Assembly (NCBI GenBank): GCA_035771165.1
Contig: JAWNZC010000223.1
Location: forward strand, 124,001 to 188,000
Source: Paragorgia papillata
Lineage: Eukaryota; Cnidaria; Anthozoa; Scleralcyonacea; Coralliidae
Direction of reading: 5' to 3'
Length of the DNA stretch: 64,000 nt
The position numbers and the translations under genes are program-made. This document shows, piece after piece, positions 53,325 through 64,000 of the stretch. Numbering within the stretch: the first letter of the stretch is position 1; each line of letters begins with the position of its first letter. The notes below the pieces were generated by a model that made no database searches, had not been told where the DNA came from, and was given only the letters and a program-made list of their open reading frames with translations.

Positions 53325-55678
53325 TTAGTAACCGTACGGAATGGTGTTGAAATTTTCTACAATTACTCGTTTATTGCACACTATCCTATAGTCCATGTGT
53401 TGTTGTTTTGTGATAACTTGCTTTGTGCTAGTGTTCCTGGTAATTTTGAATGGCATATCTACAGCAACTTTCACTGGATCTGCGTTTTTCATATCACACA
53501 GAACATTAAGATACACTAAATCACACATAACATTGAAATTAACTGTTTCCAATGTTTGAAAATTTAAAGTGATACCTCCTATCTTACAACACGTTTTTCC
53601 GCTACTAAGTTCATAAGAATAGTTCTACGGGCCACCAGAAACAAAAGTCGTAATGTAATCACCGTCCAATTCGTCGGTCAATTCGCCCAAATAGACGCCT
53701 ATCTCCGGTTCTGGCTCTCCTGCTTTACTCACGTAAATCACAGAGTCCGTGTCGTAATATAGCACTCTTCTCCGAGCTGTTCCAGCGTGCTGTAGAGCTT
53801 TAACTGGGCGTGAGCAGTTGTGAAAGCAGCAATCACCACGTTGGTCTTGGCATTCGGTTCGATGAAGTTATCTTTGTGTTCATATCGTAGCTCTATGACA
53901 TCATCACTCACAAACGAAGCATCGATCACTTCTATTTCGTCGGCCGTCAACATGTCGAAATACTCTTGCGGATCTGTGATGAGCTTTACTTTAGTCATGT
54001 TGGTTCTCTGCGCAAATTTCCCTGCAAAACAAAACAAAAAAAAATCAATATCTATCAACAATATTAATGTGCGCGCTCTCTCTAATAAATTTACGTTATT
54101 TATTACTATAATTATTACAATATTTGTACTCACCCCAAAAAGAGTTCAACATGAGCTTCGCCAAAGCACGGAGTCCAGGATTTTTCGCGATTTTTGCAGA
54201 TCCATGAGAATACCCTCTCGTTAATTGTACTCGTCGATATACTGCTGCTTCTTGTCCTCGGTGTCACAGCCCTCCGGATAACCGCTGTATTCCTGCTTGA
54301 TCTTCAGGAATGTATCGATGTAGTCCTTGAATAGCTCGTTGCTCTGTTGGGTAAAATGCCACACTTCGTGTATTCCGATCAACCGATATCCTTTCTCCAA
54401 AGCTTTCTGTAATTAATTGGTTACCCAAGTACCCTGAATTGCACGCTCCTGGTCTGTGTGGGTGCATTGCTCCTGGTTCAATCCGTGAGCATAAGTTTGG
54501 CACAGCGGGAACATAAGCTTTCCGTGAGCACGATACGGTAGAACCGGATGGTAAAGACCACGTGGGGGGAGAACGGTACATTTAACCAAACCGAAATACT
54601 CTGTGATATCGCCAAAATTCTCGGTGATAATCTCAGGATGGCCCACTGGATATGAACAGTAGTTATTCGTCCATGGATACAAACTTGTAAAGTCCACATA
54701 ACGAATTTGCTCGTCTGCTTGTTGGCATTGATGAAACAACTTCGCAGCGTTCGTGCGCCCCCCGTACAGTCCGTGTCTGGGTTCGAGAGGCTCGGAGATT
54801 TCAAAATTATCGAAATACGTTTTCATGTCCAAGTTTGCTTCGAGTTGACGCTTCAAGTTGCACTCCCACATCTCAATCACGTTGTAACCTTGACGTTTTA
54901 GAAAACGCCTTTTCTCGAGCGTGCGCTGATGTAAATCTTGCATGTTTGTTGACTGACGGGGTTAACTGTGTCTCGTGCGTAACAAGAGACGCAGCCGTGC
55001 CAGAAACACCCATGGAGCTCGTAGACGGTGTTTGACTCTGCATGATACCCACCAACACGATACTGACCGAGACGTTGCTCGCCAAAATTTCGAGAGTGAC
55101 GAATGGAGATGTTATTGCTTTGTGCTGTGTACACTAACCACTTTAGAGCAATAACCGACTGTTTATCGCGAGGTCTATAACCATGTGGAGATACAGCAAT
55201 CGATTCTTCACGAAGAAAGTTCTTTCGAAAGACTAAGTTGCATGCTGAAGCAATTGAGACAATTTTCAAACGGATCAATGTTGGTAACAGATCGAAACAG
55301 TTCGCGAAATTCAAGACAACACCTCCGGAGGATGTCAACATCCGATGGACAATACTTTAGAATTTCTTGTTGAAAATCAAATACGTATTCGTTGGCTCTC
55401 AGGTTATTGTACCATTGGTAACATTTTGTACGGTCTTCAGGAGCCATTCCGTCTGGATCGTAATAGCTTGCGTCGGGTAGGGGGCCTCGGTAGTCTTGGT
55501 TGGTTTCGGTGTTGAAGTGATGCGGAAAGTAACCTTTCGAAAGTTCACTCAAAGCAAATGTTTTCGGAAAACTTGCTAGCTTCATAGGGATAAAACATAG
55601 CGAATCAACAAACTTGATATTCAATGCAGGAACATTTAGTGTTAAAATCTTTGCACCGTTCATAATAACTTCGGGTAC
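53325..55678 (-). pseudogene. POLB: P1 DNA polymerase B, right arm copy
   Basis: It runs from the exonuclease region down to the C-terminus at 53,325. Motif A and the motif B intron (about 54,022-54,133) are present. A 1-bp deletion near 53,766 lies just before motif C, whose DTD core is still encoded in the shifted frame. A 1-bp deletion near 54,945 is shared with the left arm. At about 55,345-55,365 the sequence crosses the P2 target site without interruption. It stops at 55,678, where the CACTA-like element begins. Confidence 0.9.
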
Positions 55679-56400
55679 ACAGTAAATTTTAGGGAGCAAA
55701 AATTACTCTTCTCTGGGTCAAATATTACTCTCGTGGAAGGAGTAATCTAGTTTGGAGCAAAAGTTACTTCGAATTTCGGAGTAATTTTTTTAACGAGAGT
55801 AAAACGTTGAGGGGTAATTGGTTAAAAAGGGGTAGAAAAATAGAGTGGAGTAACAATCACCCCGCTTTTGGAGTAAATGTTACTCCGCCTGTGTTGAAAG
55901 CATCAAGTGTCGAGGGTTAAAACCGAGCTGGGTAAAAATTACCCCAGAACTCTTAATTGTTATCAACGTATAGTCTTTCACGTCGTGATTTCCCGAGAAG
56001 TGAATATTACACATATATTTTCTCATATTGATACTTATAATCCGGTGTCGAGAGCGCAAAAGTAAATTTAAAAGTAAATAAACAGAAAATTTATATTGTG
56101 CGAATCTAGATACTCTATTGCGATGCTAGATATGTTTATTAGCATTCGAAACTGTGTTATTGTGCTCGTGTGTCGTCAAAATTTACTTTGTGAATACTCA
56201 AAAGTAGCCTGCGTGCACACTAGCTACTCGATGAATTTCATCATTTCATCGCCGGACATGGGAAGCTGTACTGCTACACTGGAGATAAAATAGAAAATAT
56301 GGAGGGGTTTATACTTTATTATTTATAAGAGTAAATATGAATAGAGTAAAAATTTACCCCTCCCTACTGGGGTAAAAACTACCCCTCCCCGGCTGAAAAA
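55679..56400. repeat. Subterminal palindromic repeat region of the CACTA-like element
   Basis: Several variants of a 15-17-bp near-palindrome occur: GAGCAAAAATTACTC, GAGTAATTTTTTTAACG, GGGTAAAAATTACCCC and GGGGTAAAAACTACCCC. They are concentrated at both ends of the interval, around a unique core. CACTA transposases bind such subterminal repeats. Confidence 0.65.
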
Positions 56401-56944
56401 TATTTTTAAAATGGCGCAATAATGGCGGATTTTGTTGAATGAAACGTTTATTTTATGAATAAACTTGCGTTGTGGAACTTCCATAGCAGAATCAATATGG
56501 TCTAAAGATGCTTGGTTTCATAGTGATTTGAGGTAGGTGAACATAATACAATTGTATATTCATTTCTAGTTATAATCGTATGAATACTGTGCTAAGGAAG
56601 GGATGGAGGAGAGTCGTGAAAGGGGGAAGCTCATTTGTGAAAAAAAAATTATTTGTAATAAAAATAATCGTATGAAACATATCGATATTACTACGAAAGC
56701 TTTATTAGGATTGTACAATTAGGACTACTGAATTCTATTTTTATTATATACTCTACTACTGTAGTCTGTAAACATTGGTAGATTTATTTAATAACTATAT
56801 TTGTAATTTGACGTTTAGTACTTCAGTTAATATAAATACACTATAATTTTAGTTTATATACTGTAAATGGTTTATCTTTGTACCAAACGTTTTCTTGATG
56901 ATAAATTGGATTTTAAAGTTTTAAGTTTATAAGAAAACAGTATT
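56401..56944. other. Non-coding, 3' flank of the TNP2-like gene
   Basis: AT-rich sequence with no gene or repeat recognised. Confidence 0.5.
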
Positions 56945-58493
56945 TTATTCCATTAATGGATGTTCATATTTAGGACAAACATATGTTTTACTCTGTTCTC
57001 CAGAATTTGAAAAGCTGATGAGATGAAGAGGCAAATGGTATCTTAGCTTTTCCTGCTTGAAAATTAGTGAAATTGGATTCATTGGCTCTACAACTTCATA
57101 AGCATGGAGATGGCTATTGAACGAGATTGTTCCCAGCTGATGCATCAGCATTGATGTATTGTTGACATCCCTATCTGGTATGTATAATATTTGCTTTAGG
57201 GTTGCAAACCATGAGTTCCCTTCCTGCTCTTGGGTCCACAGTATGCAGCCAATTTTGTACATTCTACCATTAATAGAAATCCATTTTGGCCTGTAATGTA
57301 AATCAAGTATTGAATGCACTTAATATTAGATTTATATGTACTGTACTTGCAACTGTACCCGAGTTGCAAGCAGTCAGACAAGTCTTTCAGTCAGGTCCCT
57401 TCTTGTTCCCTTGCTGAGAGAATATTATGTTTTGCTTTGTTGAAGATGGGATGAAGTAACAGCTAGTTTAAGGCACACTTAACCAGTTTTGTTTTGTTTT
57501 CTGCCTTTGAATTGATTTGACTGGGTATGACATTGTAGCTATTAAATTATAAGCAACTGGCAACTGCTCAATGAAAGCAAAACATGAATATGGCAGAACC
57601 TTCTTTTCTTCTCTCTCAGCAAAGAAACAAAGAAAAAGAAAGCCCATCTTGCAGAGTTTTGCTACCGCAGTGATACCATGAAAAACTAGTGCCCTAATTT
57701 GTACAATATATATTATAATCTTACTTGGTTATACGTGTGTCTCTTGCCATGCAATTGTATTCTTGATTAAGAAGCTCAAATTGCTGAAGGTCACCAGCAT
57801 GTACAGTTTTACCTAAAGTTTATACATGTAAAATTATTAAATTATTTCTATTTCCTTCAGTGAACACCACAGATTTAGTCCAACCGTTGATAATTTATTG
57901 ATTATTATTATTTTATTCTTATTATTATTTTACTCTGACTATAACTCAAGACAAGGGAGAATCATCAGACAGTCTACAATACGTAGGCATCCATAGATAA
58001 AAATATGTAGTTTTCAAACTTGTATATTTACTGTATATTTATACTATACATGTATATAATTACCAGGTCCAATTTGCACTCCTTTCTGCAAAAATGTGGA
58101 TTCGTTGTATCCTGTTGACTGCAGCTGGTAACATATCCACTGCTGATGTTGCATGGAAAGTGTATACGGAAGGTTTGTGTAAATCCCAATTATAGTTGAT
58201 AGCTTCTTAAAATAGTGATGTTTTGCCTCATACCTCATGCACCAGGATCTAACCAAAGGTCCCAACCTATCAATAATATACATTAAAGATAGAATACTGT
58301 AATTATATTAAACAATAATTAAATTTTTGCAGGTATGCAAAGTCTGTTTAGAGGTGCATGCTCAAGGTAGAGAAACTTACTATCTACAGTACATGCAGTA
58401 GTAGGGTACTGGATTTCCTACAGTCTAGATTTGCAGATTATACATGTACATGTAAATTTCTCCAAATACAGTGGGTTCCCCCTGCGGATACTG

Positions 58494-58618
58494 TCCCCCC
58501 CCCCCCAGACACTATCCGCTAGTGGATAGTGTCCTATCTGCTAGCGGATAGTGTATGGGGAGAGAGTATCCACTAGTAGATGGTGTCCAGGGGGACAGTT
58601 TCAATGGGGGGGGGGGGA
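58494..58618. repeat. C/G-run-bounded palindromic patch
   Basis: A poly-C run (58,494-58,506) and a poly-G run (about 58,605-58,618) bound repeated GGATAGTGTC motifs, including the palindrome GACACTATCC/GGATAGTGTC around GCTAGT (58,509-58,534). It may be a small foldback element in an intron. Confidence 0.6.
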
Positions 58619-59854
58619 GGTACTATCCTCTGTGACACTGGGGCTATATACCCAATACTGTATAATTTATACTTGCTATATACACTGTATATATATATGT
58701 ATACATATATGTTGGATTGTTGTGGATATAAATGCCAAATTTTGGTCTGTTGGTTCCTTAATCCACTAGGTTCTTGGTGTTTCCTGTATCTCCTCCCATT
58801 GTGTCTAATCCTGAATTATCATGCATTCAGTGAACCCCATTACATGTACTTGACTACACAGTTGGTATAGTTTCTTTACCTTAACATTACCCTTGGCATG
58901 TGTACCATGAAGTGCATTTTTGGTATAACAGAAAAGTCAGAGTATAGTCTGCAAAACTCAGTATGATGTTCATCAATTAAGACTTGTAAATAGGCTAATT
59001 GGTCTTCACTAACTACTGGTGAGAAACACACAATGACATTATTTCTAGCAGTTTTAAAAATAAATTCCAATGCTCATTGTCTTCAATCATCAAGGGCAAG
59101 TGTAGTGCCATACACCACATTTGGCTTGCTAAAAATATACACAAAAAATTTGCAAATAATATTATATGGACTGGTTATAATAACACTTTTAACAGACACT
59201 TTATTTATGCATATACAGTACATGTACATACATACACACATACATACATTATTGCACAAACACAGATACGTACAGTATACAAATTTTAAGAAGGCCAGGG
59301 TTGTTTTTTCCATTTAAGTCCAGCAAATGTCATGCAAGGTGACATAATTACAGAGATAGACTGTGGCATAAACTTACCATTTTGTTTTAAATTATTGTCA
59401 TTAGATGCAAACTTTGCATCTGAAATTGGAGATGGTTTATTGTTATCATTATAGTAACCAAAATCATACCTTTAATGCAGTTATTTAACCGATCCAGTGT
59501 CAAATAACGCTCTACCCGGATGAATATTTTCAACATCTCTTTCACTTCATACTGCAATGCACCCTCAAGTATATCATGCATTGCATCTGGTGGCATGCCA
59601 TCCACCACATGGTAAAACAAACTCTGGTTTAAGATAGATGATCTGTTGATCCCATAAATTTTGCTGAAATGTTCACCATGGGTAGCTATTTGTTGACAAT
59701 GAGTATCATACCCAGCACGTGAACGCAGGTCAAAGTTGCTTTCGTGGAACTGCATTTAATAAAAAATGTGTTAGTCATGCATGTATTGTATAATATCAAT
59801 ATGTACACTTCATCAATCATGATCTGTGTGTCAGTCCACCTGTCTTTCTGTCCA

Positions 59855-59857
<3 letters not shown>

Positions 59858-59886
<29 letters not shown>
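59858..59886. repeat. (TGTC)n microsatellite
   Basis: Seven tandem TGTC units in an intron of the TNP2-like gene. It gives rise to a repetitive minus-strand frame that is not a gene. Confidence 0.95.
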
Positions 59887-59887
<1 letters not shown>

Positions 59888-60644
59888 TCCACCTTTTTGT
59901 TTTTGTCTCACCTTGCTTCAGAGCATTTACTATAATTTATTGTAATCATGAGAGATATTTTACTTAATCTGTGTCAACTGTACATGTATGTACATGTACA
60001 ACATATGGACTGTGTCAATACACTTAATACCTTGGATTTGATAATTTCTTGTTGTCCCATGCATTGGCGGCATTTCCTATAGGCACTTGAACTCTCCTTA
60101 AAACCACCTACTAAGCTTGATCCTAGATTGTCACCCGAAACATATACAATTGTACCATGAAATATCAGACTTTCTCCATCAATGATAAATTTGTGGCCTT
60201 GACCCTGTTAGAACGTAAACATACAAGAACAACTTTCGTTGTGATACTGAAAATATATTTACCATTTGTAGTAAACTTTAACATAATCTAGTGAAAACAG
60301 AGTTGTGAATTTTGAATAAGGATTGTCAAGCTTTTGATGTGTTATAATTATTCCTTTCTTAATCCATGTTTCTGTTCCTATTTTAGTACATTTAAGTTGA
60401 AGTGGGAAAGGAGAAAAACTACCAATATTTACCTGTTCAAGTTGACCCAGATCTGCCATAAACTGGTTAAGCACCATGTTAACACCATACTTTTTTAGGA
60501 TACTTGTTTTACATAAACCTAACAACTGAATTGCTTTCAGTCTGGATCTGTGCTCTGTACGTATGTTTCCTAGTGTGTAGTAGAAAGCTCCTATTTAAAG
60601 AGAAAATATATAGTCTACTTACATGTAACATTATTTTTTTCCTG

Positions 60645-60880
60645 TATTATGTATGTATGTATGTATGTTGTATATATATATATATAGGGTCATGTCCACG
60701 TGTTCTCAATTGGTGCCCTGGGTTGGCAAAAAATGAATTTAGTGTTACTGATCTTTACGCTTTCTGGGTCTCATGTTTTCTTACGTCAAAAACTCAAATC
60801 TCAAAAATTTTAGGGGGGCCTTCTCAGGTTGGGCGCCATGGGCAACTTGCTCCCTAGCCACACCCCCCCCCCCCCCCCTT
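60645..60880. repeat. (TATG)n/(TA)n tract and dispersed-repeat fragment ending in poly-C
   Basis: A microsatellite at about 60,650-60,686 is followed by ~190 bp ending GCCACACC and a poly-C run. Similar G/C-run ends occur in other dispersed fragments of the window. It is in an intron and non-coding. Confidence 0.5.
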
Positions 60881-61778
60881 ACGAATTATAACATGATAGA
60901 AAAACGATGATTTAATTTTATCCTTAATCCTATATAAATATACCTAATTTATGAGTGGTTGATTTTGATCCAAGTGGATTGCACACCTCCAGATCATCAT
61001 AAAATAGCATGAGTTGTAGCGCTTTAGGATAAACTGAAAAAAGAGGGTGATTTCGAAATGTCTCTCCATCACAGTAGTCTCGCAGTAAACCGTCGGTACT
61101 TTTGTGTTGCCGGTCAATCTATAAATAAAACACCAAATTTCTGTACAAAAATATTGCTATGAAGAAATAAGTTTTTTTATGTTATTTGATATTATTTTGT
61201 CCTGCTACTATTTGTTTTGTTATATTTCTTACATGCATGCTTTCTTTAGATATTACTGAGAATGGGCAATTAGGCACACATGTGATGTGTCAAGGTTGAA
61301 TTGGGAGGATTGTCCCAAGGGCGAAACTATGGTGGGTGGCAGAGCTAAAAAAACCTGATTTGTTATGTATATATATCCGTATAGGTAAATCGTAGATTAC
61401 TATACACATTGCAGTTTCTCCAAACGTTTTTTTCAAATTATTTTCTCCCTCACTGCCCTCGCGAATACCTCGAAACCACAATGCAATATACTGTACCTCT
61501 TCTAGTACTGATGGGTCATTTAGCAGCTGTTCAAGGCTATCCAACAATGGGATGTAAAACATCTCTTCATCTACCATGATAGTTTTTAGTGTACTACCTC
61601 CTCGTCATTGCGTTTCTTTTTGGCCAAGTACGATTCTGCGAGGTTGTTATATAAATGTATATTATATATTTATACACACAACCGAGAGAATGCTTGTAAG
61701 AAGTACGTTTAACTCATCAAATCAATATACGGGGGGATACAGGAAATTGTGATTGGAAAAGTTATTTGGCTGAAAGTT

Positions 61779-61842
61779 ATGCATAAAATTTGCAAAATAG
61801 CATTGACTTCCAAGTCAATGCTATTTTGCAAATGTTATGCAT
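61779..61842. repeat. Near-perfect 31-bp palindrome in intron 1 of the TNP2-like gene
   Basis: The arms 61,779-61,809 and 61,812-61,842 are inverse copies with one mismatch and a 2-base spacer (core AATAGCATTGACTT/AAGTCAATGCTATT). The structure would form a long hairpin in DNA or pre-mRNA. Confidence 0.92.
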
Positions 61843-62570
61843 TTAAACTGGCTACCGAATTACGTAATTACGATTTGCCATACATGCAAATAAAAGAGAA
61901 AGAATCACTTTATAGCACACATTATATATTTTCATAACTGCCGACTTAATGTATAAGAAGGGAGTCTTGCACTATCCTTACTTAATTTGCTTTAGGAGTC
62001 TTGACCCCTCCTCACTTACTTTAAGACCAAAATGTTCCTTGTAGTACGAGATCCTCTGGCTGTCCTTCTCTAAATTTTCAAACGGATTTATTCCTGGGCA
62101 ATCTGTGTCAAGAAGTATCTCCAAACCAGGTACATCTTGAATGTCAATACCATTCTCTTGCAAGCACGCTTTTATCTGCTGTTGAGTATTGGATACCGTT
62201 TCTTCAATTATGCCAATCGTATTTGACAACACGTTGTCAACTGTTGACTTCGGCAAACGACAGTCTTCCTGCAGTTTTAGTAGGCATAAAGCGCCGGATT
62301 TTCTACTCTGCTCTGCCTCAAAACGTTGGGTTGCCGCAGTGTCGTCTTCGTGTACATCATCTCCATTTAGTTCATCCATATTTTCGTCGATAACTTCATC
62401 ATTAGGATTTGTATTAGTAACATTCTCATGTTGACGGAAGCAAGTGCTTGCGCCAGGAAAGATAATTTCGGTGTACTGTCTTGTACAGCCGTTTAGGCCA
62501 CACAGGATGTGGAAATTTGGATCGTTACGATGACATCTTCCTATGTGATTCAGCAGTTCCTTGAATGTTT

Positions 62571-63230
62571 TTACCGAAAATAATCCGCATATGCTGCAAC
62601 GCCAAGCAAGGCATTTGCACAGTTACTATTGAATCAATGACATCGCAATCACGGCACGTCTTCTCCTTTAACTATGAATTTAAATTATGCCGCCAAAATT
62701 TAATTGGATAAACAATTTTAGCGCGCAAATTATCAGTACAAGCAAACATCCGCAGGCTATCTTACGAAGTCTGTTCATGAAAGAAAGAAAGAGAGAGATT
62801 TCTTTGACAGGTTCTTGTATAATTGAACACTTGTTGAAACGTTTTACCGAACAAACTTCGCCGATGCCAGAACGCGGAGGCATTTGTACAGTCACTATTA
62901 AATTGCACCGAAATCACAACATTCCACATTAGTCCGCCAAAATACAATACGATTTTGGCGCGTAGATTATCATAAAGTGCAAATATCCGCTTGCTAGTTT
63001 CAAAGCCTGTTAAAGGAAGCCGGTGAGTATGGGATTTCGTTGACAACTTCTTTTGTAGGTCAGTACCTCATTGAAACGTTTTATTTGAACATACTTTATA
63101 CAAATGCCATAACGCCAAGGCATTTACTCAGTCTGTACAATCCCCCCCAAATTTTTATTCACATATCATTTTAACGCGCAGTCTTATCAGAAAGTGGTAT
63201 TAAACATCCGAAGCACTTGTCTATTCCATA
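62571..63230. repeat. Three diverged ~255-bp tandem copies at the 5' end of the TNP2-like gene
   Basis: Copies start near 62,571, 62,836 and 63,085. Each contains TTTTA(C/T)..GAAC, CGCC/CGGAGGCATTTG-type and TAACGCGCA-like blocks in the same order, followed by AAACATCCG. Only the first copy overlaps the coding exon 1. Confidence 0.65.
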
Positions 63231-63246
63231 GGGAGTTTGGGTTTTG

Positions 63247-64000
63247 GTCGAGGGTAGTTGGTCGAGTGTCGAGGGTAGTAGGTTAGGGTTAGAGGGTTGT
63301 ATAAGAATTATAGTTATGTTGTCTTATTTTGTGTTAAGCGCAAGGGGCGATTAATCAGATTATGTTTGCCTTGAGGTGTACAAATATCTTTCATTAATAT
63401 AACTTCCTGTCGCGACATTTTCCCGACAGATGACCCTATAGTTACGCCACAGTCGCCACTGGTTAAGATTCATGGGCTTCAGAGTTTTAAACATCCAGAG
63501 GCTATTTGATGCTTAGAATTCCCTTGTACTCACCCCTTAATACATTCCATACGCTTGGTCTGTGACGCATGCTGTTGGCTACAATAAATCGATTCAACAG
63601 CGCCGAATTTTTCTCAAACTCATAGCCAAATGGGCCCAAATCTCCGCGCTATTTTTGTAAGTGATAATCAACAGAGTAGCATATACCTAATGTACATTAA
63701 ATTTCGACGCTGGAAATAGGCCGTAATATACAAATTCCTGGTTTATAACCAGGCCAGTATTAAGTTGAGTAAAACCTTTTGAGAAGTCTTCCAAAACATT
63801 GAAGCATCATTCACTTTGGCTTTGCGTAAATGTCGCGACAGGAAGTTATATTAATGAAAGATATGTGTACACCTCAGGGGCCGGGCAAACATAATCTGAT
63901 TAATCACCCTTGTTTCAAAAGTAATTTTAGCGTGTTTTACAACCCCCGAACCCTCGAGCTAGTACCCTCGACCTACTACCCTCGACCTACCACCCTCGAC
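63247..64000. repeat. Foldback element with ~170-bp inverted arms, cut by the window end
   Basis: The left arm (63,247-63,420) and right arm (63,828-64,000) are inverse copies. The outer parts contain tandem GTCGAGGGTAGTAG units, and the inner parts share GATTAATCAGATTATGTTTG and TAACTTCCTGTCGCGACATT. The ~400-bp loop is non-coding. The right end may continue beyond the window, so target duplication cannot be judged. Confidence 0.85.

Larger units (their letters stand above)
47799..55678. repeat. P1 remainder arranged as a large inverted duplication
   Basis: The left arm (47,799 to about 51,625) and right arm (51,712-55,678) are inverted copies of the PolB-to-246-residue-gene region, separated by less than 100 bp of unpaired P1 sequence. 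Both arms share derived lesions absent from P2. These are the 1-bp deletion in PolB near 48,211/54,945, an insertion and deletion in the ATPase near 50,480/52,650, and a ~26-bp ATPase deletion near 50,925/52,210. The duplication therefore copied an already decayed element. The right arm extends ~340 bp further into PolB than the left arm because it lacks P2. Confidence 0.9.
55679..62622 (-). mobile_element. CACTA/EnSpm-like element with TNP2-related gene (right end not found)
   Basis: PolB sequence ends ...TTCGGGTA, and at once CACAGTAAATTTTAGGGAG begins, matching the CACTG-type end at 17,360. If GTA is the 3-bp duplication, this fits CACTA elements. Subterminal palindromic repeats follow, then a minus-strand multi-exon gene whose last exon lies nearest this end. 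The right terminus is not recognised and may be beyond 64,000, so the end given is only the limit of the gene. Confidence 0.65.
56945..62622 (-). pseudogene. Multi-exon TNP2-like transposase gene with N-terminal C2H2 finger
   Basis: Ten minus-strand exons with GT-AG borders: 62,020-62,622; 61,497-61,635; 60,944-61,118; 60,433-60,590; 60,031-60,204; 59,378-59,749; 58,880-59,128; 58,064-58,266; 57,725-57,812; 56,945-57,290. Phases fit from the third exon onward. Exon 1 encodes a C2H2-like finger (CSICGL...NHIGRCH) and an acidic stretch. Later exons carry YDDLEVCNPLGSK, VSGDNLGSSLVGGFKE with CRQCMG, and PPDAMHDILEGALQYE, reminiscent of TNP2/CACTA transposases. Breaks are a phase mismatch at exon 2, a frame change near 59,469 and another near 59,028. 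Exon 1 has no in-frame ATG after the stop at 62,623. It is probably a recently decayed transposase; family assignment is by motif resemblance only. Confidence 0.65.

Overview
The window looks like an AT-rich animal (metazoan) nuclear genome, most likely a cnidarian or similar invertebrate. It has GT-AG introns, long satellites, many small inverted-repeat transposons and two nested Polinton/Maverick elements. The lineage is inferred from the style of these elements, not from any host marker gene. I found no rRNA, tRNA, CRISPR or ordinary host gene; almost everything recognisable is repetitive or transposon-derived.

Layout. 1-8,884: satellite A, about 0.96-kb units, alternating between units with and without a 275-bp miniature transposon (MITE). 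8,885-13,218: satellite B, about 1.53-kb units, containing a related MITE; the junction of the two satellites lies exactly at a MITE end. 13,219-20,300: mostly non-coding, with a hAT MITE (clean 8-bp duplication), a TTAA MITE, an 8-bp minisatellite and a CACTA-like fragment. 20,303-23,510: broken gene joining an OTU-like protease segment to a TTF-type/hAT transposase. 23,511-26,118: no gene seen.

26,119-55,678: Polinton P1 with Polinton P2 nested inside it. P2 (28,828-47,798) sits in the DNA polymerase gene of P1 between two copies of ATTGTC. The rest of P1 is an inverted duplication (left arm to about 51,625, right arm 51,712-55,678); the right arm still holds the unoccupied target site. P2 carries a near-complete Polinton set: protein-primed PolB (dead), zinc-finger protein, packaging ATPase, adenain-like protease, major and minor capsid proteins, a protein VI-like basic protein, a chromodomain integrase, a GRF-zinc-finger protein and a small protein with a BH1-like (Bcl-2 family) motif. 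The left end of P2 is an inverted copy of its right end, giving arms of about 2 kb. The PolB of P2 is split by a separate 5-kb inverted-repeat element (31,341-36,324) that encodes an apparently catalytically complete protein kinase.

55,679-end: a CACTA-like element is inserted in the right arm of P1. It has palindromic subterminal repeats and a multi-exon, minus-strand TNP2-like gene (56,945-62,622). The window ends in a foldback structure. Inferred order of events: P1 decayed, then duplicated in inverted orientation, and then P2, a MITE and the CACTA-like element inserted into individual arms.
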